From contig JAEXHA010000087.1 in assembly GCA_023450335.1 (NCBI GenBank), positions 1 to 11,710 on the forward strand: 11,710 bases of DNA, in the 5' to 3' direction. The translations under genes and the position numbers were made by a program. The stretch is from Actinomycetes bacterium. GTDB taxonomy: Bacteria; Actinomycetota; Actinomycetes; Actinomycetales; Microbacteriaceae. The notes under the pieces were generated by a model. It did not search any database. It saw only the letters and a program-made list of their open reading frames with translations, and was not told the origin of the DNA. Below are positions 4,796 to 11,710 of the stretch, piece after piece. Each line of letters starts with the position of its first letter. The stretch's first letter is position 1.

Positions 4796-7347
4796 CTGTC
4801 GGGTCCGATGGTGCACCGGAACTCGTGGACTCCGCTGGCGCGGGTCGCGCGCGTCCCGTCCGGCAGCTCGACCTCGCACGTGGTCGAGACGGGCACGGTG
4901 ACCTGCAGGTGGAAGCCCTCATCGTCGATGCGCCACGCCGAACGGACGAGCCCGTACGGCGTGCGCACGGAGCCCGTTGCCGACGTCAGCCCGCCGCCGA
5001 CGATCGGCGCCACGCGGAATGTGCGATATCCCCCTGTGGTCGCTTCGATTCCCGCCACCCGGCGGTACAGCCAGTCACCGACGGCGCCGGCGGCGTAATG
5101 GTTGAACGACACCATCCCGCCGCCCGAGCCCTCCTCGGACGCGCCCGGCCGGAGGTCGGCGATGTTCACCGTGCCGTCGGGGCGCAGGGCGTCCCACCGC
5201 TCCCAGATGGTGGTGCCGCCGGACTCGACCATGTACAGCCACGAGGGCGGCGTCGTCTGAAGCAGGAGATCGAACGCCTCGTCGACCCGGCCGTTGTCCG
5301 ACAGCGCGAACAGAATGTACGGCGTGCCGGGGAAGCCGGTGCGCAGGTGTCCGTCGGCGTCGTCGATGAGCCGCACGAGGTTGCCGGCCATCGCCTCCGC
5401 CTCACGGCCGGACACCATGCCGAAATGCAGCGGCAGCACGTACGCCGTCTGAAACTCGTTGTGCAGCCGGCCGGCCCCGTCGGTGAACACATGGCGATAC
5501 GCCGCGGCGACCTCGTCGGAGAGCCGACCGTAACGCGCGGCATCGGCATCGTCCCCCAGGATCGTGGCGATCCGCGCCAGCAACCGCGCCGAGTTGCCGA
5601 GGTAGGCGGTGCCGATCCACCTGCCCTTCTGGATCCATTCCTTCGCCCCGCCGTCGGGTGAGGTCCAGTCGCCGAAGTGGAACGGCCAGCGCCAGATTCG
5701 CCGCTGATCGCGTCGGATGGATGCCAGACGAGCCCACCATGTCGCGGCTTTCACGAACCGCTTCATCGTCGGGTAATGCCGGCGCAGCAGCTCGACGTCG
5801 CCGCGCGCGAGGTATTCCGCCCACGGCGCGAGAACGCAGACGTCGCCCCACGTGGAGGTCGCCATCACGGGAAACGGGTTGCCGGCCTTCGGCACGACCA
5901 TGGGGATGCCACCGCCCCGGCCCTGCTCGGCCGTGACATCCCGCATCCATTTGCCCACGAAGCGCGACATGTCGAAGTTGTAGCTCGCGGTCGAGGCGAA
6001 CACCGCGAAGTCTCCCGTCCACCCCTCCCGCTCATCACGCTGCGGGCAGTCGGTGGGGATGTCGACGAAGTTCGACCGACCACCCCATTGGATGGCGCTC
6101 TGCAGCTTGTTGATCGACTCGTTCGAACATGAGAAGTCACCCACCTGCGGCACGTCGGAATGCAGCACGAGCGCCGACAGATCGAGGTCATCGGGGTGGA
6201 TGCCGGTGACACCGACATACCGGAACCCCATGTAGGTCAGACGCGGCGAGTACTGCTGTTCACCGTCGCGGCAGGTGTAGGTGGCGGTGGCCTTCGCCGT
6301 GCGCAGTGACTTCACGAACAGCTCACCGTCCACCAGCACCTCGGCGTGGCGGAACACCACCTGCTGCCCGTGCGTGCCGCGCAGGCGTGCGCTGATCACG
6401 CCGGCGAAGTTCTGCCCGAAGTCGAACACCAGCTCGCCGCTCGGGGTCACCGTGTGCGCGACAGGGGTCAAGACGCCCTGCACGCGTACGGGCGGTCCGT
6501 ACTGCGCCCGCAGCTGTGGCGAACCGTGCGGCTCGGTGACGTCGGCGGGCCGGAAGCGGGCGGCACCGGTGTCGAAGGTCGCGTCGTACGTCTCGCCGTC
6601 GTACCACTCAGCCATGCGGAAGGGCGACTGGGTGCTCACTTCCCAGTCGGGACCGGTCGCGATGACGTCGGTACCGCCGTCGTCGTACTCGAGGTGCAGT
6701 TCGCACAGGAACGCCTGCCGGTCGGCGTAGATCTTGTTCTTGCGCTTGTGGGTGAACGAACCGACGGCCCATCCGCCGGCCACCGTCGCCGCCAGCACGT
6801 TCGATGCGCCGAGCATGTCGGTGACGTCGTAGGTCTGGTACTGGATGTGGTGCTGATAGGACGTGAAGCCCGGAGCGAAGTAGTCCGCGCCGACCTTGCG
6901 CCCGTTCAACTCCAGCTCGTACACGCCCAGTGCGGTCGCCTCGACCCATGCCCGGCGCACCGCGCGACGAGTGTCGAACCGGGTGCGGAACTCCATCGGC
7001 ACGGGGGACTGCCGGGGTGGGGTGTCGTACGACGCATCGGTGATCCAGCGGCCGGTCCACGGTGTTCCGAGTCGACCGGTGCGGAAAGACGTCGACGCTT
7101 CAGCGACCGCACCGCTGGTGCCGGTGGCCACGACGCGCACGGCATACTCGGTGAACGGAGCGAGCGGCCCCTCATAGGGCACGCCGATCTGCTCGGTGGT
7201 GTGCGTCTCCCATTCGCCGACGGTGATGTGGGCGGATGCCAGTGCTTCGCCGGGCGTATCGGACTCCAGGGCGAACCCGATGCGCGGTCGTTCGTCGGTG
7301 ACCAGACCGCCGGCGACGTTGTCGGTGTGCAGTGTCGAGATCCTCAA
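4762..7347 (-). CDS. GH78 alpha-L-rhamnosidase, 861 aa
   Basis: The enzyme hydrolyses terminal alpha-L-rhamnose from glycosides by the inverting GH78 mechanism. Domains in order: an Fn3-like N-terminal domain (about 10-95, ending SFRTG); a jelly-roll Bac_rhamnosid_N domain (about 110-290, with LELNGRKVG); a second beta domain with FDFGQNFAG near 305-315; the (alpha/alpha)6 catalytic barrel (about 405-745); and a C-terminal beta domain. DCPQRDEREGWTGD (433-446) carries the general acid E439. TTIWERWD carries E716, the expected base, with E708 in ESGG close by. NHYAAGAVGDWLYRR follows, as in the family. The start is TTG at 7347, whose TTGA overlaps the GH3 stop by 4 nt; AGAGGA lies 9 nt upstream. 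Translating further upstream in this frame gives only antisense-like Arg/His-rich sequence. No signal peptide is seen, so it is cytoplasmic. The stop TAG at 4762 lies inside the convergent S4 gene. Confidence 0.96.
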   Translation of the reverse strand: MRISTLHTDNVAGGLVTDERPRIGFALESDTPGEALASAHITVGEWETHTTEQIGVPYEGPLAPFTEYAVRVVATGTSGAVAEASTSFRTGRLGTPWTGRWITDASYDTPPRQSPVPMEFRTRFDTRRAVRRAWVEATALGVYELELNGRKVGADYFAPGFTSYQHHIQYQTYDVTDMLGASNVLAATVAGGWAVGSFTHKRKNKIYADRQAFLCELHLEYDDGGTDVIATGPDWEVSTQSPFRMAEWYDGETYDATFDTGAARFRPADVTEPHGSPQLRAQYGPPVRVQGVLTPVAHTVTPSGELVFDFGQNFAGVISARLRGTHGQQVVFRHAEVLVDGELFVKSLRTAKATATYTCRDGEQQYSPRLTYMGFRYVGVTGIHPDDLDLSALVLHSDVPQVGDFSCSNESINKLQSAIQWGGRSNFVDIPTDCPQRDEREGWTGDFAVFASTASYNFDMSRFVGKWMRDVTAEQGRGGGIPMVVPKAGNPFPVMATSTWGDVCVLAPWAEYLARGDVELLRRHYPTMKRFVKAATWWARLASIRRDQRRIWRWPFHFGDWTSPDGGAKEWIQKGRWIGTAYLGNSARLLARIATILGDDADAARYGRLSDEVAAAYRHVFTDGAGRLHNEFQTAYVLPLHFGMVSGREAEAMAGNLVRLIDDADGHLRTGFPGTPYILFALSDNGRVDEAFDLLLQTTPPSWLYMVESGGTTIWERWDALRPDGTVNIADLRPGASEEGSGGGMVSFNHYAAGAVGDWLYRRVAGIEATTGGYRTFRVAPIVGGGLTSATGSVRTPYGLVRSAWRIDDEGFHLQVTVPVSTTCEVELPDGTRATRASGVHEFRCTIGPDSQGRTRTRRPS

Positions 7348-9815
7348 ACCGTGCGGTCCTCTCGGGCGATGCGGCCTCCCGTGATGATCCTCCGCAGGCC
7401 GCGCAGCGGGCGGAAGGCGGCGATGTCGGCGATGGCGGCCGCGATGTGATGCGGGAAGACCCCACCGGAGGACATGACCATGGCGCGCAGCGAGATGGTC
7501 GGCATCATGCGCACCAAGAAGTGGGTGTGCTTGACCCGGCTGTCGCGTTCGGGCGAGTCCGTCATCCGCAACGCCGCGCGGTACTCGCGGTGGATCCTCG
7601 CGGTCACCGCGGTGTACATGACCCACCCCATGATCGACCCGCGCGCGTCGACCAAGCGGGTCTCGAGCGTCAGACGGCGGGAGCGGCGCGGGCGCGGCAC
7701 AGGCACGCCGGCGATCTCGGTGAACGCGCGGGGGATCACACGCGGGGGAGCAGCGTAGGCCTCGTCGACGGCCGCCGCGTACGGCGACCGAGAAGCGCGG
7801 CCTTCCGACACTGTCAGCGGTGCCTCCAGACGCACATCCGCCGCCGACGCGGCGATCAGTACGGCATAGTCACCGTTCTCGAGCACCCACTCATGCTCGC
7901 GCACGTCCCAGTAGGACAGGTCCCGCAACGCGAAGGCGAGTGTGATCGTGCGGCTCTCGCCGGCGTCCAGCCGGACCTTCTCGAACGCCCGCAGTTCCTT
8001 GTCGGCTTTGAAGACCGCGCCGTCGTTGTTGCGCACGTACAGCTGCACGGCTTCGGCGCCGGCGCGGTGCCCCGTATTGGTGATGGTGACCGTGGCCTCG
8101 ACGTGGTCGCCCGTCGTGCGCACGGACAGGTCGCTGTAGCCGAACGTCGTGTACGACAGGCCGTGGCCGAAGGCGAAGCGCACCGGTGTCTGGGCCTTGT
8201 CGTAGAAGCGGTAGCCCACGTAGATCGACTCGTAGTACTGCGATACCCGGCTACGGCCGTAGTCGGCCGCGCAGCTGGAATCCGCGGCCGTGGCGGGCCA
8301 GCTTTCGGTGAGCTTGCCCGAAGGGGTGGCCTCGCCCAGCAGCAGCGCGGCCGTGGCCTCGCCGCCGGCCATGCCGGGCAGATACATGTCGAGGATCGCG
8401 GCGAGCTCGTCGGCGAATCCGAGTTCCACCGGCGCGCCCGCGAACAGCACGAGCACGACCTTCGCCCCCGTGTCGATGAGGCGGCGCAGCAGCGTGGTCT
8501 GCGCCGACCCCAGCGCCATCGAGGTCCGGTCGAAGCCTTCGCTCTCTTCGAGATCGTTCAGCCCCCCGAAGAACAGGACGGTGTCGCCGGGCCGCACGCT
8601 GCGCACCGCGGCATCCATCATTGCGGCGTCGGGGTGGGTCGCGACCGCACGGTACCCGCGTTCGTAGCGGTACGTGATGCCGCGACGGTCGAACGCGTCG
8701 CGGGGGCTGATGATCGCCGGCGGGTTGACCAGCGACGACCCGGCCCCCTGAAAGCGCATCTTCTCGAACATCTCACCGACGATGAGCAGAGAGTCCTCGC
8801 GTGGATCCAGCGGCAGGGTCCCGTCGTTGGTGAGCAAGACCGCGCCTTCGACGGCGACGTCGCGGGCCACGGCCGCATGGGTGTCCTCGTCGACAGCGGC
8901 GGAGCGGGTGCCCGTCGTGCAGCGATCGATCAGGCGCAGCATGCGCCGTACCGCCTCGTCGAGCGTGTCGGTGGTCAGGCGCCCGTCGGCCAGCGCCCGT
9001 CGCAGCTGCTCACGGGTGTGGCGCACTTCACCGGGCATGTCGAGTTCGCACCCGGCGTTGAGTGCCACGACGCGGTCGTGGGTGGCGCCCCAGTCGGTCA
9101 TCACGACGCCGTCGAAGCCCCACTCACCACGCAGGATGTCGGTGAGCAGACTCGCATTGTCGGAGGAGGGGATGCCGTTGACGGCGTTGTACGCACACAT
9201 GACCGTCGACGGCTTCGCCGTTGTGACGACGCGTTCGAAGGCGGGCAGGTAGATCTCGCGCAGTGCGCGCTCGTCGACGATGCTGTCGCCGACGAACCGG
9301 TAGTCATCGTTCGAATTCGCGGCGAAATGCTTGACCGACGTGCCGACGCCGACGCCCTCGACGGCCTGCACGAAAGCGCTGCCGAAAGTGCCCGCCACGA
9401 GCGGGTCTTCGGAGTAGTACTCGAAGTTGCGGCCGCACAGCGGGCTGCGCTTGATGTTCACCCCGGGGGCGAGCAGCACGTCGACGTCGCGGGCGATGCA
9501 CTCGCGGGCGATCGCTGCGCCCACGCGTCGCGCGTTGTCCGGGTCCCAGGTGTTCGCCACCGTCGCCGCCGTGGGAAACGACGACGAGGGGACCGCGTCG
9601 GCCAGCCCGAACGCGCCCGCGTCGTCGCGCACCCGACGCACGCCGTGCGGCCCATCGGTGACGAACAGGGCCGGGACCCCCAAGCGAGGGATCGCGTTCG
9701 TGCGCCATGACCCGACGCCTTCCAGCAGCAGGATCTTCTCGTGCGCGGTCATCGCCGCCAGCACGGTTTCGATCTCGATGCCGGTGGTGGATGCCGGGGC
9801 GACGCGCTGCAGCAT
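7344..9815 (-). CDS. GH3 beta-glycosidase (beta-glucosidase type), 823 aa
   Basis: This is a retaining GH3 glycoside hydrolase, probably a beta-glucosidase (beta-xylosidase or arabinosidase cannot be excluded). The N-terminal barrel shows DGPHGVR (54-60), a GRNFEYYSEDP block (128-138) and KHFAAN (162-167). The nucleophile is D241 in VMTDWGA. The alpha/beta sandwich domain carries ESEGFDR with the likely acid/base E426, then LPGMAGGEATAALLLGEA and PSGKL. A fibronectin-like C-terminal domain ends near residue 670 (EWVLENGDYAVLI). A further 150-residue tail includes SLRAMVMSSGG. No PA14 insert and no signal peptide are visible, so the enzyme is cytoplasmic. The start ATG at 9815 lies 2 nt after the stop of the MFS gene; the same frame is open further upstream but only as an off-frame reading of that gene. 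It is the middle gene of the operon, presumably cleaving the glucosidic bond exposed or left by the rhamnosidase. Confidence 0.96.
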   Translation of the reverse strand: MLQRVAPASTTGIEIETVLAAMTAHEKILLLEGVGSWRTNAIPRLGVPALFVTDGPHGVRRVRDDAGAFGLADAVPSSSFPTAATVANTWDPDNARRVGAAIARECIARDVDVLLAPGVNIKRSPLCGRNFEYYSEDPLVAGTFGSAFVQAVEGVGVGTSVKHFAANSNDDYRFVGDSIVDERALREIYLPAFERVVTTAKPSTVMCAYNAVNGIPSSDNASLLTDILRGEWGFDGVVMTDWGATHDRVVALNAGCELDMPGEVRHTREQLRRALADGRLTTDTLDEAVRRMLRLIDRCTTGTRSAAVDEDTHAAVARDVAVEGAVLLTNDGTLPLDPREDSLLIVGEMFEKMRFQGAGSSLVNPPAIISPRDAFDRRGITYRYERGYRAVATHPDAAMMDAAVRSVRPGDTVLFFGGLNDLEESEGFDRTSMALGSAQTTLLRRLIDTGAKVVLVLFAGAPVELGFADELAAILDMYLPGMAGGEATAALLLGEATPSGKLTESWPATAADSSCAADYGRSRVSQYYESIYVGYRFYDKAQTPVRFAFGHGLSYTTFGYSDLSVRTTGDHVEATVTITNTGHRAGAEAVQLYVRNNDGAVFKADKELRAFEKVRLDAGESRTITLAFALRDLSYWDVREHEWVLENGDYAVLIAASAADVRLEAPLTVSEGRASRSPYAAAVDEAYAAPPRVIPRAFTEIAGVPVPRPRRSRRLTLETRLVDARGSIMGWVMYTAVTARIHREYRAALRMTDSPERDSRVKHTHFLVRMMPTISLRAMVMSSGGVFPHHIAAAIADIAAFRPLRGLRRIITGGRIAREDRTV
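7345..7347 (-). promoter_or_regulatory. TTG start codon in a TTGA stop/start overlap
   Basis: The TTG that begins the rhamnosidase shares TGA with the stop codon of GH3 (7346-7344), a TTGA version of the familiar ATGA overlap. AGAGGA lies 9 nt upstream inside the GH3 coding end. The layout points to translational coupling, with GH78 made by ribosomes finishing GH3. Confidence 0.7.
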
Positions 9816-9817
9816 GG

Positions 9818-11104
9818 TCAGCGAACGCCGCGGATGAACGTCGTCACCACGCCCGTACCGAGTGTGAGCACCGCCCCCGCCAGGAAGAGTGCGGTGTAGT
9901 TGGTGCTCGTGGCCGAGCCGATCGCGAGCAGGCCGGCACCCATCAGCGGGGCGAAGGCTCCGGGCAGCGACGCAGACAGGTTGTAGATGGTCATCCAGCG
10001 ACCGGACTGCTCGCGATCGGGCACCAGGTCGCTGGCCATGGCGACATCGACGGCGCCGAACATACCGGCCGCGCCGAGAATGCACAGCACGGCGGCGAAG
10101 AACAGGCCGAAGCCGTCGGTGAAGGCCATGAGCGTGAGACCCAGCGCACTGATCAGCGAGGCGCAGATAATGAACACCTTGCGTCTGCGCAGCTTGTCGG
10201 AGAGCATGCCCGACACGACGGCGAACGTCATCGTCACGACGATGCCGATTCCGCCGACGAGGGCAAGTCTCTGCCCGGCCTCTTCAGCGGTGAACCCGAG
10301 CCGGTCGGCGAGGAAATAGAGCTGGTAGGTGGTGAGGAAGGCCAGCGCGGTCTGCATGAGCAGCTTGCCCAGCCAGACCAATGAGAAGTCGCGGTGGTGC
10401 CGCGGGTTGAAGACCATGAGTCGGAATGTCTGCCGGATCGTGGTGTGGGGCAACGGCAGGATCGGGTCGGGGACCGCGATCATGTAGACGATCGCGAGCA
10501 CGGCGAGCACGATGATCGGCGTCGCGAACAGCAACGGCAGGTTGAACGTCAGCATCCCGCCGATCGTGTAACCCAGAACGCCGCCGAGTTGGGTCGCGAC
10601 ACCGACGATGGCGCCGACCGTCCCGCGCTGAGATTCGGGAACCTGCTCTGCGACGACGGGGACGATGGCGGCCGCGGGGCCGGACCCGCCGAGGCAGACG
10701 ATGACCCAGCCGGCGATCAGGACCGGCACGTTCGGGGCCGCCGCGACGATGAGGGAGCCGATGAGCAAGACGGCGATGCCGCCGATGAGCCATGGGCGCC
10801 GGCGTCCGAAGCGGGTGCGGGTGCGGTCGCTGAGGACCCCGGCCATGGGCCCGGAGATGATGGTGACCACCGCGCCGATCGCGGCGACGGCTCCCAGCAC
10901 GAGCGCCTTGTCGTCCGGCGCCAGCTGCTGCACCTTGTACGGCAGGCTGAACAGTGCCGGCATCATCACGGTCAGGTACAGCGCGAAGTTGACCAGTCCG
11001 AAGACGATGAGGAAGCCCGCACCCTTCTTCTGGGTGGGCTGAACGGCGACGCTCTGGTCGAGCAGGGTCCCATCTGCGGCCGGGGCGGGTTCGGAAAAGC
11101 TCAT
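9818..11104 (-). CDS. MFS sugar/glycoside transporter, 428 aa
   Basis: This is a major facilitator transporter with about 12 membrane segments. It has a hydrophilic N-terminal stretch of about 28 residues, and the first membrane segment starts at FLIVFGLVNFALYL. The loop between segments 2 and 3, SDRTRTRFGRRRPW (92-105), has the D-R...GRRRPW form seen in glycoside/sucrose-type sugar carriers. The matching loop of the second half is SDKLRRRK near residue 290. The start ATG at 11104 has GGAG 5 nt upstream. It is the first gene of the operon MFS-GH3-GH78, and GH3 follows after 2 nt. Because both downstream hydrolases are cytoplasmic, it most likely imports the intact glycoside. It is transcribed divergently from the LacI-type regulator and probably controlled by it through the two operators at 11147-11195. 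The actual substrate is inferred from the neighbouring enzymes only. Confidence 0.93.
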   Translation of the reverse strand: MSFSEPAPAADGTLLDQSVAVQPTQKKGAGFLIVFGLVNFALYLTVMMPALFSLPYKVQQLAPDDKALVLGAVAAIGAVVTIISGPMAGVLSDRTRTRFGRRRPWLIGGIAVLLIGSLIVAAAPNVPVLIAGWVIVCLGGSGPAAAIVPVVAEQVPESQRGTVGAIVGVATQLGGVLGYTIGGMLTFNLPLLFATPIIVLAVLAIVYMIAVPDPILPLPHTTIRQTFRLMVFNPRHHRDFSLVWLGKLLMQTALAFLTTYQLYFLADRLGFTAEEAGQRLALVGGIGIVVTMTFAVVSGMLSDKLRRRKVFIICASLISALGLTLMAFTDGFGLFFAAVLCILGAAGMFGAVDVAMASDLVPDREQSGRWMTIYNLSASLPGAFAPLMGAGLLAIGSATSTNYTALFLAGAVLTLGTGVVTTFIRGVR

Positions 11105-11146
11105 GCGGACTCCATTGTCGGGTGGGGGACACGCGCGAGAGCTGAG

Positions 11147-11160
11147 CTAGCGCGTGCTAG
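11147..11160. promoter_or_regulatory. Predicted LacI operator O1
   Basis: CTAGCGCGTGCTAG is an inverted repeat with 5-bp arms (CTAGC/GCTAG) and a central CG step, typical of LacI-family operators. It covers the predicted transcription start (about 11159) of the MFS-GH3-GH78 operon, so binding would block initiation. A second copy lies 35 bp away. Confidence 0.72.
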
Positions 11161-11165
11161 TGGTG

Positions 11166-11194
11166 AGTGTAGGCGACGGCGCTAGCGCGCGCAA
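11166..11194 (-). promoter_or_regulatory. Predicted promoter of the MFS-GH3-GH78 operon
   Basis: Read on the - strand, TTGCGC (11194-11189) and TACACT (11171-11166) are separated by exactly 17 bp, a good sigma-70-type arrangement. Transcription would start near 11159, giving a leader of about 55 nt before the ATG at 11104. The two predicted operators overlap the -35 and the start site. Confidence 0.6.
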
Positions 11195-11195
11195 G
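11182..11195. promoter_or_regulatory. Predicted LacI operator O2
   Basis: CTAGCGCGCGCAAG repeats the O1 pattern with one mismatch in the right arm (GCAAG for GCTAG), again with a central CG. It overlaps the predicted -35 element of the operon. It also lies 30 nt upstream of the regulator's start, so it may mediate autoregulation. Confidence 0.65.
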
Positions 11196-11212
11196 CAATC
11201 GTGTGTGACAGT

Positions 11213-11218
11213 GGAGGG
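11213..11218 (+). promoter_or_regulatory. Shine-Dalgarno site that decides the GTG start at 11225
   Basis: GGAGGG lies 6 nt before the in-frame GTG at 11225 but directly abuts the ATG at 11219. Spacing therefore favours GTG 11225 as the start of the regulator. Confidence 0.55.
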
Positions 11219-11224
11219 ATGACG

Positions 11225-11710
11225 GTGCCCAAGGCCAAGCGCGTGACCGCCGCCGATGTGGCGCGTTCGCTGGGGGTCTCGCGCGCCACCGTCGGGTTCG
11301 TTCTGAACGAGACGCCCGGCCAGACCATCTCACCGGCGACGCGACAGCGCGTGCTCGACGCGGCCGAGCGGCTCGGGTACCGCCCGCACGGTGCTGCTCG
11401 AGCGCTGGCCAGCGGTCGGAGTTACATCGTCCTGCTCGTGGTGCCCGACTGGCCGATCGACTATGCGATGCGCGCCAATCTCGATGAGGCCTCGGCGGTG
11501 CTCGACCGGGCGGGCTACGCGTTGGTGACGATGACCCCCCACGCCGACGGACGCGCTCAGCCCCTGTGGGAGACGCTGCGGCCCGATGTCGTGGTGGGTA
11601 TGACGGCACTGTCGGCGGCCGAGCGGGAGAGTATCCGGGACAGTGGTGTCCCGCACGTCCTCGCGCCGTCGGCGACGGGTGGGCCCGCGTTCGGAGAGGA
11701 AGGGCTGCGC
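11225..11710 (+). CDS. LacI-family transcriptional regulator (3' end outside window)
   Basis: 162 codons are present and the frame is open to the window end. The N-terminal helix-turn-helix VTAADVARSLGVSRATVGFV is that of LacI-family repressors. It is followed by the linker ETPGQTISPATRQRVLDAAE and LGYRPHGAARALASGRS, which includes the hinge helix. The start of the periplasmic-binding-protein-like effector domain follows (YIVLLVVPDWPIDYAMRANL). Recognition-helix residues are R-A...G-F rather than the Y-Q...S-R of E. coli LacI. GTG 11225 is chosen by ribosome-site spacing; ATG 11219 would add two residues. It diverges from the MFS-GH3-GH78 operon, and two matching inverted repeats lie between them. 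It therefore most likely represses that operon and releases on binding a sugar or glycoside derived from the imported substrate. The effector is unknown. Confidence 0.94.
   Translation, partial: MPKAKRVTAADVARSLGVSRATVGFVLNETPGQTISPATRQRVLDAAERLGYRPHGAARALASGRSYIVLLVVPDWPIDYAMRANLDEASAVLDRAGYALVTMTPHADGRAQPLWETLRPDVVVGMTALSAAERESIRDSGVPHVLAPSATGGPAFGEEGLR

Noticed and set aside
7348..7626. N-terminal extension of the rhamnosidase to an ATG at 7626
   Set aside because: The extension reads the GH3 coding end in the wrong frame, giving Arg/His/Pro-rich sequence. The GH78 family begins at the TTG at 7347.
8251..8262. Perfect 12-bp palindrome CTACGGCCGTAG inside GH3
   Set aside because: It lies within coding sequence, has no second copy seen, and is unlike the operator motif upstream of the operon. 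Chance in GC-rich DNA is sufficient.
7332..9710. Open + strand frame of 792 codons opposite GH3
   Set aside because: It is antisense to a clear GH3 gene. The product is Arg/His/Gly-rich with no domain, the usual artefact of high GC at third codon positions.
9816..10085. N-terminal extension of GH3 to an upstream ATG at 10085
   Set aside because: The extra 90 residues are an off-frame reading of the MFS gene. The ATG 2 nt after the MFS stop fits the family.

Overview
The window is very GC-rich, with dense short-gap genes, GTG/TTG starts, TAnnnT-type -10 boxes and a tRNA gene with no encoded CCA end. These features and the protein types point to a high-GC actinobacterium, most likely Microbacteriaceae (Microbacterium-like). 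The lineage is inferred from general character, not from a marker gene.

Layout. 1-809 (-): a short-chain dehydrogenase/reductase cut by the left edge. It diverges from 877-1488 (+), a charged helical protein of unknown function. 1527-1599: tRNA-Arg(ACG), followed at 1619-1644 by a symmetric hairpin terminator. 1750-2268 (+): a conserved-looking protein of unknown function with more A/T-ending and rare codons than its neighbours. 2305-4466 (-): a two-gene unit, a FucP-like MFS transporter followed by a cytoplasmic SxxK serine hydrolase. 4568-4795 (+): a small S4 RNA-binding protein, possibly translated from a leaderless mRNA. 4762-11104 (-): a tight three-gene operon read as MFS sugar transporter, GH3 beta-glycosidase, GH78 alpha-L-rhamnosidase. 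11225-11710 (+): a divergent LacI-family regulator cut by the right edge.

How the genes work together. The right half (4762-11710) is a self-contained glycoside utilisation locus. The GH3 and GH78 enzymes lack signal peptides, so the intact substrate is probably imported by the MFS protein and opened in the cytoplasm. An alpha-rhamnosidase plus a beta-glucosidase-type enzyme is the naringinase combination, which fits rhamnosyl-glucosides such as flavonoid or saponin glycosides. In the LacI/MFS intergenic region I see two copies of a CTAGCGCG-type inverted repeat 35 bp apart with central CG steps. They flank a predicted promoter (TTGCGC, 17 bp, TACACT), the geometry expected for LacI repression. 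The genes are coupled: 2 bp separate MFS and GH3, and GH3 and GH78 share a TTGA stop/start overlap. No gene-free stretch exceeds 300 bases. No IS element, CRISPR array or phage gene was recognised.
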